Below, piece by piece: positions 19,847-28,185 of a DNA stretch of 64,000 bases (the stretch's first letter is position 1; the number at the start of each line of letters is the position of its first letter). The notes below the pieces were generated by a model. That model ran no database searches. It saw only the letters and a program-made list of their open reading frames with translations, and was not told where the DNA came from. A program made the position numbers and the translations under genes. Where the stretch lies: positions 2,728,001 to 2,792,000 of the forward strand of contig NZ_CP076543.1 in the NCBI RefSeq assembly GCF_030440515.1, written 5' to 3'. Origin of the DNA: Streptomyces xanthophaeus (GTDB lineage Bacteria; Actinomycetota; Actinomycetes; Streptomycetales; Streptomycetaceae).

Positions 19847-21937
19847 GTGACGCGCAGCGTGTACGTGACCGGTATCGAGCGGGGGGACGGCCGGCAGGTC
19901 GTCGAGCTGGGGATCATGGAGCTGCTGACCCGGCAGACGGGCCGGGTCGGCGTCTACCGTCCGCTGCTGCACGACGCACCGGACCGGCTCTTCGACCTCC
20001 TCAAGGCCCGCTACCGGATCGATCAGGACGCCGCGGCGGCCTACGGCATGTCCTACCAGGAGGCCTCGGCGATCCTGGCCGAGAAGGGCACCGACGAGCT
20101 GGTCTCACGACTGGTGGACGGCTACCACCGGGTGGCCCGCGACTACGAGGTCATGCTCGTCCTCGGCACGGACTACGCGGAGACCAACCTCCCCGACGAG
20201 CTGGCGCTCAACGCCCGCCTCGCCAACGAGCTGGGCGCGGTCGTCGTCCCCGTGGTGGGCGGCACCAAGCACCAGGCCGAGGCCGTGCGCGCCGAGGCCC
20301 GCAACGCCTACCGCGCCTACGAGACGCTGGGCTGCCACGTCGTCGCGATGGTCGTGAACCGGGTGGCCGCGGAGGACCGCGACGTCATAGCCGAGCGGCT
20401 GGCCGCCCGGCTGCCCGTGCCCTGCTACGTGCTGCCGGACGACAAGTCGCTCTCCGCCCCGACCGTCGCCCAGATCACCCGGGCGCTCGGCGGTGAGGTG
20501 CTCCTCGGCGACGAGGCCGGGCTGGCCCGCGACGCCCTGGACTTCGTCTTCGGCGGCGCCATGCTGCCGAACTTCCTGAACGCCCTGACCCCCGGCTGCC
20601 TGGTCGTCACCCCGGGGGACCGCTCCGACCTGGTCATCGGCGCGCTGGCCGCGCACACCTCCGGCACCCCGCCGATCGCCGGTTTGCTGCTCACCCTGAA
20701 CGAGCGTCCGACCCCGGACATCCTGACGCTGGCCTCGAAGCTGGCCCCGGGCACGCCCGTGGTGTCGGTGGCCGGCAACAGCTTCCCCACCGCCACCGAA
20801 CTGTTCTCGCTGCAGAGCCGGTTGAACTCCGCGACCCCGCGCAAGCTGGAGACCGCGCTCGGCCTGTTCGAGCGGCACGTGGACACCGGCGAGCTGCGCG
20901 GCCTGCTGTCGGTGGCCCGCTCGGAGCGCGTCACCCCGATGATGTTCGAGCACGAGCTACTGGAGCGGGCCCGCTCGGACCGCCGCCGCGTCGTACTGCC
21001 CGAGGGCACCGAGGAGCGCGTGCTGCGCGCCGCGGACGTGGTGCTGCGCCGGGGCGTCTGCGACCTGACCCTGCTGGGCGACGAGCAGGCGATCCTGAAG
21101 AAGGCCGCCGACCTCGGCGTCGACATCTCCGGCGCCCAGCTCATCGACCCGGCGACCTCCCCGCTGCGGGAAGGTTTCTCCGAGTACTACGCCCAGGTCC
21201 GCGCCCACAAGGGGATGACCGTCGAGCTGGCGGCCGACGTGGTCACCGACGTCAACTACTTCGGCACCCTGATGGTCCAGCGGGGCCTGGCCGACGGCAT
21301 GGTCTCCGGTTCGGTGCACTCCACGGCGGCGACCATCCGCCCGGCCTTCGAGATCATCAAGACCAAGGCCGAGGCGTCCATCGTCTCCTCGGTCTTCTTC
21401 ATGTGCCTGGCCGACCGGGTCCTCGTCTACGGCGACTGCGCGGTCAACCCGGACCCGAACGCCGAGCAGCTCGCCGACATCGCCGTCCAGTCGGCCGCCA
21501 CCGCGGCCGCCTTCGGCGTCGAGCCGCGGATCGCGATGCTCTCGTACTCGACCGGCACCTCGGGCAGCGGGGCGGACGTCGACAAGGTCCGCAAGGCCAC
21601 CGAGCTCGTCCGCGAGCAGCGCCCGGACCTGCAGATCGAGGGGCCGATCCAGTACGACGCGGCCGTGGAGCCCTCGGTCGCGGCGACCAAGCTGCCGGGG
21701 TCCGAGGTGGCCGGCCGGGCGACGGTGCTGATCTTCCCCGACCTCAACACCGGCAACAACACGTACAAGGCCGTGCAGCGTTCGGCGGGCGCGGTGGCGG
21801 TCGGCCCGGTCCTCCAGGGTCTGCGCAAGCCGGTCAACGACCTCTCGCGCGGTGCGCTCGTCCAGGACATCGTCACCACCGTGGCCATCACGGCGATCCA
21901 GGCGCAGGGCGCGCCGGCGCCCACGGCCACCGCCTGA
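19847..21937 (+). CDS. pta: Phosphate acetyltransferase (long form)
   Basis: 696 aa. Converts acetyl-CoA and phosphate to acetyl phosphate. Three-part long Pta: N-terminal P-loop/BioD-like domain (1-~200), a DRTGG middle domain (~215-330), and the C-terminal catalytic PTA domain from ~370 (RVVLPEGTEERVLRAADVV; VHSTAATIRPAFEII; SYSTGTSGSG). GTG at 19847, nine bases after GGAG, is preferred over ATG 19829, which would place the GGAG inside the gene. ackA follows after 45 bp, forming the acetate overflow operon. Confidence 0.95.
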   Translation: MTRSVYVTGIERGDGRQVVELGIMELLTRQTGRVGVYRPLLHDAPDRLFDLLKARYRIDQDAAAAYGMSYQEASAILAEKGTDELVSRLVDGYHRVARDYEVMLVLGTDYAETNLPDELALNARLANELGAVVVPVVGGTKHQAEAVRAEARNAYRAYETLGCHVVAMVVNRVAAEDRDVIAERLAARLPVPCYVLPDDKSLSAPTVAQITRALGGEVLLGDEAGLARDALDFVFGGAMLPNFLNALTPGCLVVTPGDRSDLVIGALAAHTSGTPPIAGLLLTLNERPTPDILTLASKLAPGTPVVSVAGNSFPTATELFSLQSRLNSATPRKLETALGLFERHVDTGELRGLLSVARSERVTPMMFEHELLERARSDRRRVVLPEGTEERVLRAADVVLRRGVCDLTLLGDEQAILKKAADLGVDISGAQLIDPATSPLREGFSEYYAQVRAHKGMTVELAADVVTDVNYFGTLMVQRGLADGMVSGSVHSTAATIRPAFEIIKTKAEASIVSSVFFMCLADRVLVYGDCAVNPDPNAEQLADIAVQSAATAAAFGVEPRIAMLSYSTGTSGSGADVDKVRKATELVREQRPDLQIEGPIQYDAAVEPSVAATKLPGSEVAGRATVLIFPDLNTGNNTYKAVQRSAGAVAVGPVLQGLRKPVNDLSRGALVQDIVTTVAITAIQAQGAPAPTATA

Positions 21938-21982
21938 TCCCCCGCCCTCTCCCACCGACCGCGACAAGGAAAGACCCTCATC

Positions 21983-23197
21983 GTGACCGCATCGCGCGTA
22001 CTCGTCCTCAACTCCGGCTCCTCGTCGGTCAAGTACCAGCTCCTGGACATGGCGGACCGGTCCCGGCTCGCCGCCGGCCTGGTGGAGCGCATCGGCGAGG
22101 AGACCTCCCGGCTGGTGCACGAGCCGCTCGCGGGTCCGGGCGCCGCCGCCGGCCGGCGGGAGCGGCTCGGACCGATCGCGGACCACGGGGCCGCCCTGAA
22201 GGCCGTGGCCGCGGAGCTCGCCGCGGACGGGATGGGCCTGGACTCGCCGGAACTTGCGGCGGTGGGGCACCGGGTGGTGCACGGCGGGACGCGGTTCACC
22301 CGGCCGACCGTGATCGACGACGAGGTGCTGGCGGAGATCCGGAGCCTGATCCCGCTGGCTCCGCTGCACAACCCGGCGAACGTGACGGGCATCGAGGTGG
22401 CGCGGTCGCTGCGCGCGGACCTTCCGCAGGTCGCCGTCTTCGACACGGCCTTCCACGCGACGATGCCGGAGCACGTGGCGCGGTACGCGATCGACGCCGC
22501 GACCGCCGACGCGTACTCCATCCGGCGGTACGGCTTCCACGGCACTTCCCACGCCTACGTCTCGCGGGCGACGGCCCGGCTGCTCGGCAAGCCGGTGGAG
22601 GACGTGAACGTGATCGTGCTGCACCTCGGCAACGGCGCCTCCGCCTCGGCCGTGCGGGGCGGGGTGTGCGTGGAGACGTCCATGGGCCTGACCCCGCTGG
22701 AGGGGCTGGTCATGGGAACCCGTTCGGGCGACGTCGATCCGGCGGTCGTCTTCCACCTGGCGCGGGTGGGCGGCTTCTCGGTGGATGAGATCGATTCGCT
22801 CCTGAACAAGAAGAGCGGTCTGCTGGGCATGTGCGGCGACAACGACATGCGCGAGGTGCTGCGGCGCGCGGGCGAGGGCGACGAGGCGGCGAGCCTCGCC
22901 TTCGCCGCGTACGTCCACCGGCTGAAGAAGTACATCGGGGCCTACACGGCGGTGCTCGGGCGGGTGGACGCGGTGACCTTCACGGCCGGGGTCGGCGAGA
23001 ACGCCCACCAGGTCCGCGAGGCCGCGATCGACGGCCTGGCCGCGCTGGGCCTGGCGCTGGATCCGGAGGCCAACGCCGTGCGCTCCGCCGAACCCCGGCT
23101 GGTCTCGGCGGAACATGCCCGGGTGGCGGTGGCGGTGGTCCCGACGGATGAGGAACTGGAGATCGCCACCCAGGCGTATGCGCTGGTTACCGACTAG
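21983..23197 (+). CDS. ackA: Acetate kinase
   Basis: 404 aa. Transfers phosphate between acetyl phosphate and ADP. Motifs: VLVLNSGSSSVKYQLLD at the start, VGHRVVHGG, PLAPLHNPAN, FDTAFHATMPEHV, YGFHGTSHAYVS, HLGNGASASAV and FTAGVGENA. GTG start at 21983 after AAGGAAAG. Directly downstream of pta; pyk follows after 61 bp with its own promoter. Confidence 0.96.
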   Translation: MTASRVLVLNSGSSSVKYQLLDMADRSRLAAGLVERIGEETSRLVHEPLAGPGAAAGRRERLGPIADHGAALKAVAAELAADGMGLDSPELAAVGHRVVHGGTRFTRPTVIDDEVLAEIRSLIPLAPLHNPANVTGIEVARSLRADLPQVAVFDTAFHATMPEHVARYAIDAATADAYSIRRYGFHGTSHAYVSRATARLLGKPVEDVNVIVLHLGNGASASAVRGGVCVETSMGLTPLEGLVMGTRSGDVDPAVVFHLARVGGFSVDEIDSLLNKKSGLLGMCGDNDMREVLRRAGEGDEAASLAFAAYVHRLKKYIGAYTAVLGRVDAVTFTAGVGENAHQVREAAIDGLAALGLALDPEANAVRSAEPRLVSAEHARVAVAVVPTDEELEIATQAYALVTD

Positions 23198-23208
23198 TCA
23201 CTTGGACT

Positions 23209-23258
23209 TTCCGCCAGACGGAATATTCCGCTACGAAACAAACCGATAGGATCCAGTC
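23209..23258 (+). promoter_or_regulatory. pyk promoter with TTCCG half-sites
   Basis: -10 TAGGAT (23247-23252) ends six bases before the pyk ATG, so the message is probably leaderless. Upstream lie TTCCG-N5-CGGAA (23209-23223) and the perfect palindrome CGGAATATTCCG (23219-23230), sharing one half-site. Confidence 0.6.
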
Positions 23259-24686
23259 ATGCGCCGTTCCAAAATTGTCTGCACGCTGGGCCCCGCCGTC
23301 GACTCGTATGAGCAGCTGAAAGCGCTCATCGAGGCAGGTATGAACGTGGCCCGATTCAACTTCAGCCACGGGTCCCAGGCAGAACACCAGGAGCGGTACG
23401 ACCGCGTCCGGCAGGTCTCCGAGGACACCGGGCGCGCCGTCGGCGTCCTCGCCGACCTCCAGGGCCCGAAGATCCGCCTGGAGACCTTCGCCGAGGGTCC
23501 CGTCGAGCTGGTGCGCGGTGACGAGTTCACCATCACCATCGAGGACGTCCCGGGCGACAAGTCCATCTGCGGCACCACCTACAAGGGCCTCCCGGGCGAT
23601 GTCGCCAAGGGTGACCAGATCCTGATCAACGACGGAAACGTCGAGCTCCGGGTGACCGAGGTCGAGGGCCCCCGGGTCCGGACCATCGTCATCGAGGGCG
23701 GTGTCATCTCGGACCACAAGGGCATCAACCTGCCGGGTGCCGCCGTGAACGTCCCCGCCCTGTCGGAGAAGGACGTCGACGACCTCCGCTTCGCCCTGCG
23801 GATGGGCTGCGACATGGTCGCCCTGTCCTTCGTCCGCGACGCCAACGACGTCAAGGACGTCCACAAGGTGATGGACGAGGAGGGCCGCCGGGTCCCCGTC
23901 ATCGCCAAGGTGGAGAAGCCGCAGGCCGTCGAGAACATGGCCGCCGTGGTCGACGCCTTCGACGCGGTCATGGTGGCCCGCGGCGACCTCGCCGTCGAGT
24001 ACCCGCTCGAAAAGGTCCCGATGGTCCAGAAGCGGCTCATCGAGATGTGCCGCCGCAACGCCAAGCCGGTGATCGTCGCGACCCAGATGATGGAGTCGAT
24101 GATCACCAACTCCCGCCCGACGCGCGCGGAGGCCTCCGACGTCGCCAACGCCATCCTCGACGGCGCGGACGCGGTCATGCTGTCGGCCGAGTCCTCGGTC
24201 GGCGCCTACCCGATCGAGACCGTCAAGACGATGTCGAAGATCGTCACGGCGGCCGAGGAGGAGCTCCTCTCCAAGGGCCTCCAGCCGCTGGTCCAGGGCA
24301 AGAAGCCCCGTACCCAGGGCGGCTCCGTCGCCCGCGCGGCGTGCGAGATCGCGGACTTCCTCGACGCCCAGTCGCTGATCGCCTTCACCCAGTCCGGCGA
24401 CACCGCCCGCCGCCTGTCGCGCTACCGCGTGACCCAGCCGATCCTGGCCTTCACCACCGACGTCAACACCCGCAACCAGCTCACGCTGAGCTGGGGCGTC
24501 GAGTCCTACATCGTCCCCCACGTGGACACCACCGACGCGATGGTCGACCTGGTGGACGGCGAGCTGCTCAAGCTCAACCGCTACAACCAGGGCGACACCA
24601 TGGTCATCACCGCCGGCTCGCCCCCCGGTGTCCCCGGCACCACCAACATGGTCCGCGTCCACCACCTGGGCGACACCCAGGCCTGA
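23259..24686 (+). CDS. pyk: Pyruvate kinase
   Basis: 475 aa. Makes pyruvate and ATP from phosphoenolpyruvate. Motifs: RRSKIVCTLGPA, NVARFNFSHG, LADLQGPKIRLE, the active-site lysine region PVIAKVEKPQAVEN, and MVARGDLAVEYPLEKVP with ATQMMESMI. The C-terminal regulatory domain (~350-475) is present. ATG at 23259 sits six bases after the -10 element. It follows pta-ackA and is closed by a strong terminator. Confidence 0.96.
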   Translation: MRRSKIVCTLGPAVDSYEQLKALIEAGMNVARFNFSHGSQAEHQERYDRVRQVSEDTGRAVGVLADLQGPKIRLETFAEGPVELVRGDEFTITIEDVPGDKSICGTTYKGLPGDVAKGDQILINDGNVELRVTEVEGPRVRTIVIEGGVISDHKGINLPGAAVNVPALSEKDVDDLRFALRMGCDMVALSFVRDANDVKDVHKVMDEEGRRVPVIAKVEKPQAVENMAAVVDAFDAVMVARGDLAVEYPLEKVPMVQKRLIEMCRRNAKPVIVATQMMESMITNSRPTRAEASDVANAILDGADAVMLSAESSVGAYPIETVKTMSKIVTAAEEELLSKGLQPLVQGKKPRTQGGSVARAACEIADFLDAQSLIAFTQSGDTARRLSRYRVTQPILAFTTDVNTRNQLTLSWGVESYIVPHVDTTDAMVDLVDGELLKLNRYNQGDTMVITAGSPPGVPGTTNMVRVHHLGDTQA

Positions 24687-24720
24687 CACCGCGGGCCCGC
24701 TTGAACTCTGCCGCACAGAG

Positions 24721-24771
24721 ACCGAGGGCGGCACCCCGGATCCACGAAGGATCCGGGGTGCCGCCCTCGGT
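24721..24771 (+). terminator. Strong terminator after pyk
   Basis: A perfect 23-bp stem (24721-24743 with 24749-24771) with loop ACGAA, starting 35 bp after the pyk stop, followed by TGTTCGTCCC-like sequence. It is the cleanest hairpin in the window. Confidence 0.9.
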
Positions 24772-24858
24772 GTTCGTCCCGGCCTGACGATTCTGTGGGT
24801 TGCCTGTAAAGGTCCGCCACGCGCTCACCTCTGGACGGCTCAGCCGTCCCCATGAATG

Positions 24859-24896
24859 ACGAAGCTCCCGGCAGCGCGTGCTGCCGGGAGCTTCGT
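24859..24896 (-). terminator. Terminator of the DUF6230 operon
   Basis: A perfect 17-bp stem, ACGAAGCTCCCGGCAGC with its complement, and a 4-nt loop GCGT. It lies 10 bp past the stop codon of the minus-strand gene ending at 24906. Confidence 0.85.
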
Positions 24897-24905
24897 GTCT
24901 TGCGC

Positions 24906-26231
24906 CTACTCCGGCGGGCCGATGTAGTTCTTCAGGCCCGGAACGGTGAGCGTGCCGCCGAACTGGCCGGCCTGGACGACCTTGACGTTCGTGAAGAACG
25001 CGAACGGGACGTTCAGGGGCGGCGGGCTGTTCGGGGTGAACTCGATCGGGATCAGACCGAACAGGTTGCCCTTCAGGCTCTCGGTGTACATCGTCACCGT
25101 GCCACCGCGGATCTTGGACGTGGAGCCCGGACGCGACTTCAGGTGGGCGACGTTCCCCGACTTGCCGACCGTCTGGTACAGGTCCTTGATGTCCAGCGAG
25201 TCCGCGGTGAACTTCAGGACCTTCTTGGTCTTGCCGCCGGCCGTCTTCACCTCGACGATGCCGTGGTAGTCCAGGCCGTAGAGGGTCAGCAGGGAGCTGT
25301 CGAGGTACCAGGGCTCGTCCGGCAGGAGCGGGACGCCCTGCTCCAGCTCGGCGTCGGCCAGTGCCTTGGCGTCGTAGGTCGGGCACGGGAAGGGCTGCTT
25401 CCCGTCCGGGTCCTTCGTCTCCTCGTCCTTGGCCTTGTCCTTGTCCTCGGACTTGTCCTCGTCCTCCGCCTTGGACTTGTCGTCCTCGGCTTCGCCCTTG
25501 GCCTTGCCCTCGCCCGTCTCGTCCTTGGGGTCCTTCTCGGTCTTCTTGACCTCCTCGGACAGCTCCTTGACGTCGACACCGGCCTTCTTCGCCGCTTCGC
25601 GGATCGCGTCCGCGGCCGGGTCCGGGGTCGGGGCCGCCGTGGCGGTGCCGGAAGGGGTGGGCGCGGGCGTCGGGGTCGCCTTCGCCGTCGCGTCCTTGAG
25701 GGGCCTGCCGAGCTCGTCGACGAGGTTCTTGAGCGCGTCGCCGACACCCAGCGGGTCCAGCGGGTTCGTGGACTTGGTCGGCTCCGGAGCCGGCGTCGTG
25801 GCCGGGGCCGCTGCCTTCTCGTTCGCCACCGGGGGCTTGGCCGCCGACGGAGAGGTGCTCGGCTTCGCCTTCTCCTTCGTGGACGCGGACGCCGACGGAG
25901 AGGGCGTCGCGCTGGGCGACGTACTCGGCGAAGGCGTCGTGGACGGCGTGGGCGACGGGGACTTCGACTCGGTCTCCGCGGGTTCGTCGGACCGCGTCAC
26001 ACACGGCCCGGGCGCGAAGGGGATCTCCTTGTCGTCGGCCACCGCAAGCTTCGGCGCCATGCCCATCCCGACGAACACGGCCGTCGGCATCGCCGCGAGC
26101 GCCATCGTCTTGCCGACGGGTATCTGGATCTTGTTCAGCAGCGACTTCCTGGGCGCCGCGTGGCGCGGCCCCTTCACTACACGGGACTCTGCGCCAGGGG
26201 CCACGCCCCGCTGCGTCTCGTCACCCCGCAC
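24906..26231 (-). CDS. Large secreted or surface protein of unknown function (third gene of DUF6230 operon)
   Basis: 441 aa from GTG at 26231, which has GGGAGGA four bases upstream and overlaps the stop of the preceding gene; an ATG at 26246 has no site. A basic N-terminus precedes a hydrophobic segment at ~35-60 (MALAAMPTAVFVGMGMAP), likely an N-terminal signal or anchor. Residues ~75-200 are Ser/Pro/Thr-rich, ~205-300 are Lys/Glu/Asp-rich and helical, and ~300-441 form a folded-looking beta domain with segments such as TYDAKALADAELEQGVPLLPD and GGTLTVPGLKNYIGPPE. The disordered spacer suggests the C-terminal domain is held away from the membrane. I do not recognise it. Confidence 0.8.
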   Translation of the reverse strand: MRGDETQRGVAPGAESRVVKGPRHAAPRKSLLNKIQIPVGKTMALAAMPTAVFVGMGMAPKLAVADDKEIPFAPGPCVTRSDEPAETESKSPSPTPSTTPSPSTSPSATPSPSASASTKEKAKPSTSPSAAKPPVANEKAAAPATTPAPEPTKSTNPLDPLGVGDALKNLVDELGRPLKDATAKATPTPAPTPSGTATAAPTPDPAADAIREAAKKAGVDVKELSEEVKKTEKDPKDETGEGKAKGEAEDDKSKAEDEDKSEDKDKAKDEETKDPDGKQPFPCPTYDAKALADAELEQGVPLLPDEPWYLDSSLLTLYGLDYHGIVEVKTAGGKTKKVLKFTADSLDIKDLYQTVGKSGNVAHLKSRPGSTSKIRGGTVTMYTESLKGNLFGLIPIEFTPNSPPPLNVPFAFFTNVKVVQAGQFGGTLTVPGLKNYIGPPE

Positions 26232-26808
26232 TGTTCCTCCCGCCATCGGCGTGGGCAGTCGTCTCGCTCGCGTGTGCCGTTTCCGTCCCACGGGGACCCG
26301 GAATGCCCGGGGTGCCCATGTCCGCCATCGCGTCCGCCTTGCTCAGGGCGACCGTGCCCGGCTGCTGTTCGGCCGCCGGCTCCTCGCCCTCCTCGGCAGG
26401 CTGCCCCGGCGCCCAGGCCAGGGCGAGAGCGCCGCCGACCATGGAGAGGGCGAAGCCGACGAAGAAGCCGCCGAGATTGGACACCGGGATCGAGACCAGG
26501 GCGAGCAGGATCGCGGCCACGCCGGCGAAGACGCGGATGGTCGCCTGGAACCAGAGCGCCAGGCCGAGCGTGATGAGCAGTACACCGATGATCAGTGCGC
26601 CCGCGCCGCCCGTGGTGGCCATCGCGAGACTGACGTTGCCCAGCCGGAGGTCCGCGTAAGGGAAGTATGCGATCGGGAAGCCACCGAGGAGCGTGAACAA
26701 CCCGGCCCAGAAGGGACGGCGGCCGCTCCAGGCATGGAAGTGGTAGTACACCACGGTGGGCCAGGCGTCGTCTTCTGCGCGAACGTAAACCGGGGCCTGG
26801 GGGTTCAT
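26221..26808 (-). CDS. Four-TM membrane protein (DUF6114-like)
   Basis: 195 aa from ATG at 26808, preceded by GGGAG. A cytoplasmic start (YVRAEDDAWPTVVYYHFHAWSGRRPF) precedes four membrane segments between ~35 and ~140 (FWAGLFTLLGGFPIAYFPY; GALIIGVLLITLGLALWFQA; VFAGVAAILLALVSIPVSNLGGF; FFVGFALSMVGGALALAW). The C-terminal ~60 residues are acidic and disordered. From memory it resembles the DUF6114 family that accompanies DUF6230 genes in Streptomyces. Middle gene of a three-gene operon; its end overlaps the next start by 11 bp. Confidence 0.8.
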   Translation of the reverse strand: MNPQAPVYVRAEDDAWPTVVYYHFHAWSGRRPFWAGLFTLLGGFPIAYFPYADLRLGNVSLAMATTGGAGALIIGVLLITLGLALWFQATIRVFAGVAAILLALVSIPVSNLGGFFVGFALSMVGGALALAWAPGQPAEEGEEPAAEQQPGTVALSKADAMADMGTPGIPGPRGTETAHASETTAHADGGRNSAG

Positions 26809-26915
26809 GGACAACAGCTCCCTGGAAACGGTGGTACTTGAGAACTCTGTGGAGCCCGGAAGGGCGGGGGCGACGGCTGCCACCACCCGCCCGTCCGGTC
26901 AGACACGGGGACTGA

Positions 26916-27557
26916 TCAGTCCTTGATGTCCTGGTAGCACGGCTGGTCGCCACCGAGCAGGCGCAGCTTCAGGTTGGGCAGCTTGAAGGTGCCCGCCGTG
27001 GTCGCCCACGCCTTCTGCTTGACGTCCCGCAGGACCGCCTTGTCCGCGCGCTGCGAGAAGGCGTACGGGCTCGCGACCGTGCCGGCCTGCGGCTTGGTCT
27101 TGTGGCTCGCGTCGCCGACCGCCACACCGATGTCCAGGTTGGTGAACTCGGCGTTGGTGTCGAGCTCGGCCACATCCAGGTAGATGTTGGTCGCCTCGGC
27201 AGCCGTGCCCTTGTGACCGGTCTTCAGCTGGAGCGTGATGTTGCCCAGCGGAGTCGGGGTGACCAGGGACTGGCACATGTTGGTGATCTTGGCGTTGCTG
27301 AACCCGGAGATGGTGACCGGGTGGTGCTGGGCGTTGCCCTTGAGGTCGTGACCCTCGGCGATACCGCCGTACTGGATGAGGTTCTCACCCACGAGCTCGT
27401 CGGCCGAGACCTTGAAGTCCTGGCCGGAGACGCTGAAGGACGCCGCAAGGGCACCCTGCGCCAGACCCACACCGACCGCGGCCGTGGCCGCGATGCTCGG
27501 CACCATGACGAGCGCGAAGCGCTTCCATCTGGTCCCACCACGAACCTGAGAACTCAT
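26916..27557 (-). CDS. Exported DUF6230-like protein
   Basis: 213 aa with an excellent ribosome binding site (AAGGAGGAAC) before ATG 27557. A basic N-terminus plus a hydrophobic stretch (~14-38, FALVMVPSIAATAAVGVGLAQGALA) is a signal peptide or anchor. The mature part is beta-rich with two cysteines (NMCQSL, QPCYQD), likely one disulfide. It matches, from memory, DUF6230. Some annotations label relatives 'cholesterol esterase', but no GxSxG nucleophile motif is present, so I do not support an esterase call. First gene of the operon. Confidence 0.82.
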   Translation of the reverse strand: MSSQVRGGTRWKRFALVMVPSIAATAAVGVGLAQGALAASFSVSGQDFKVSADELVGENLIQYGGIAEGHDLKGNAQHHPVTISGFSNAKITNMCQSLVTPTPLGNITLQLKTGHKGTAAEATNIYLDVAELDTNAEFTNLDIGVAVGDASHKTKPQAGTVASPYAFSQRADKAVLRDVKQKAWATTAGTFKLPNLKLRLLGGDQPCYQDIKD

Positions 27558-27902
27558 TTCGTTCCTCCTTCTCGGACGTACATCTCCGGTCCGGGCCGTG
27601 CCCGTCCTGGGATGGGAGAAGTGCTACGTCCTCGGGAAGGAGCGCAGGCGGCCGGGCCGCGGCTGTGCCACGTCCGATACACCGGCGATCACCCCCGAGC
27701 GACAACCACTGGGCCACGCGTTCGCGCAACCTGGAGGACAGGCCCCGCCGGAGTGGCAGAGACCCCCCTGTCCCACGGCCGGTGCCACTGCCACCGGCCG
27801 GCTCGGTGGGGACCCTTCACCGCGGCTCCGAGTGAGCGGCTCTGCGGGAAGGACCGAGCGTCGCCGATCGTGGTCCATTCCAGGCCGGGGCACAAGGGGG
27901 TT

Positions 27903-27920
27903 CGTTACTGGCGGGTAACG
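27903..27920. promoter_or_regulatory. Dyad CGTTAC-N6-GTAACG, candidate operator
   Basis: Six-base arms are perfect with spacer TGGCGG. It contains TACTGGCGGGTA, shared with sites at 29417 and 55922. It lies 346 bp before the DUF6230 start codon. Confidence 0.45.
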
Positions 27921-28033
27921 GCCAGATAACCTAGGTGCGACCCGCCGCCGTCGGGCAGCAACACAGGGTGTTACCCAGGGCCACGACAGAACGGTCGAAT
28001 GACGAACACACCGGACAGTTCACGGGGTTCGAT

Positions 28034-28046
28034 TTACTGCGAGTAA
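28034..28046. promoter_or_regulatory. Dyad TTACT-GCG-AGTAA, candidate operator
   Basis: Perfect 5-bp arms. It resembles the dyad at 27903 with one base fewer in the centre, and its right end overlaps the left arm of the 28045 hairpin. Confidence 0.4.
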
Positions 28047-28090
28047 CAGCGGCCGCGATTGCCAAGTTTTGGCAAAGCGCGGCCGCTGTT
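28045..28090. terminator. Compound hairpin, likely terminator of the thioredoxin-like gene
   Basis: Outer arms AACAGCGGCCGCG/CGCGGCCGCTGTT (13 bp), then a small internal loop, then inner arms TTGCCAA/TTGGCAA with loop GTT. It lies 96 bp past the stop at 28186. The inner part is itself a dyad that could bind protein. Confidence 0.65.
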
Positions 28091-28185
28091 TATCTACGTG
28101 TCAACAAATCGCCGGTGGCCCGGCGATGTACGGGCGGCGCGTGGCGGCGGGCCCGGAGCGGCCGCGAAGCCGGTCCGGAGGCTGC

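Larger units (their letters stand above)
27558..28185. other. 628-bp intergenic region between the DUF6230 operon and a thioredoxin-like gene
   Basis: No gene is supported. It contains two TTACT-type dyads (27903-27920 and 28034-28046) and a compound hairpin (28045-28090). The rest shows no clear structure. The DUF6230 promoter must lie here, reading leftward. Confidence 0.55.

Noticed and set aside
26916..27557. Annotation as cholesterol esterase
   Set aside because: No GxSxG or other hydrolase motif is present; kept as a DUF6230-like exported protein.
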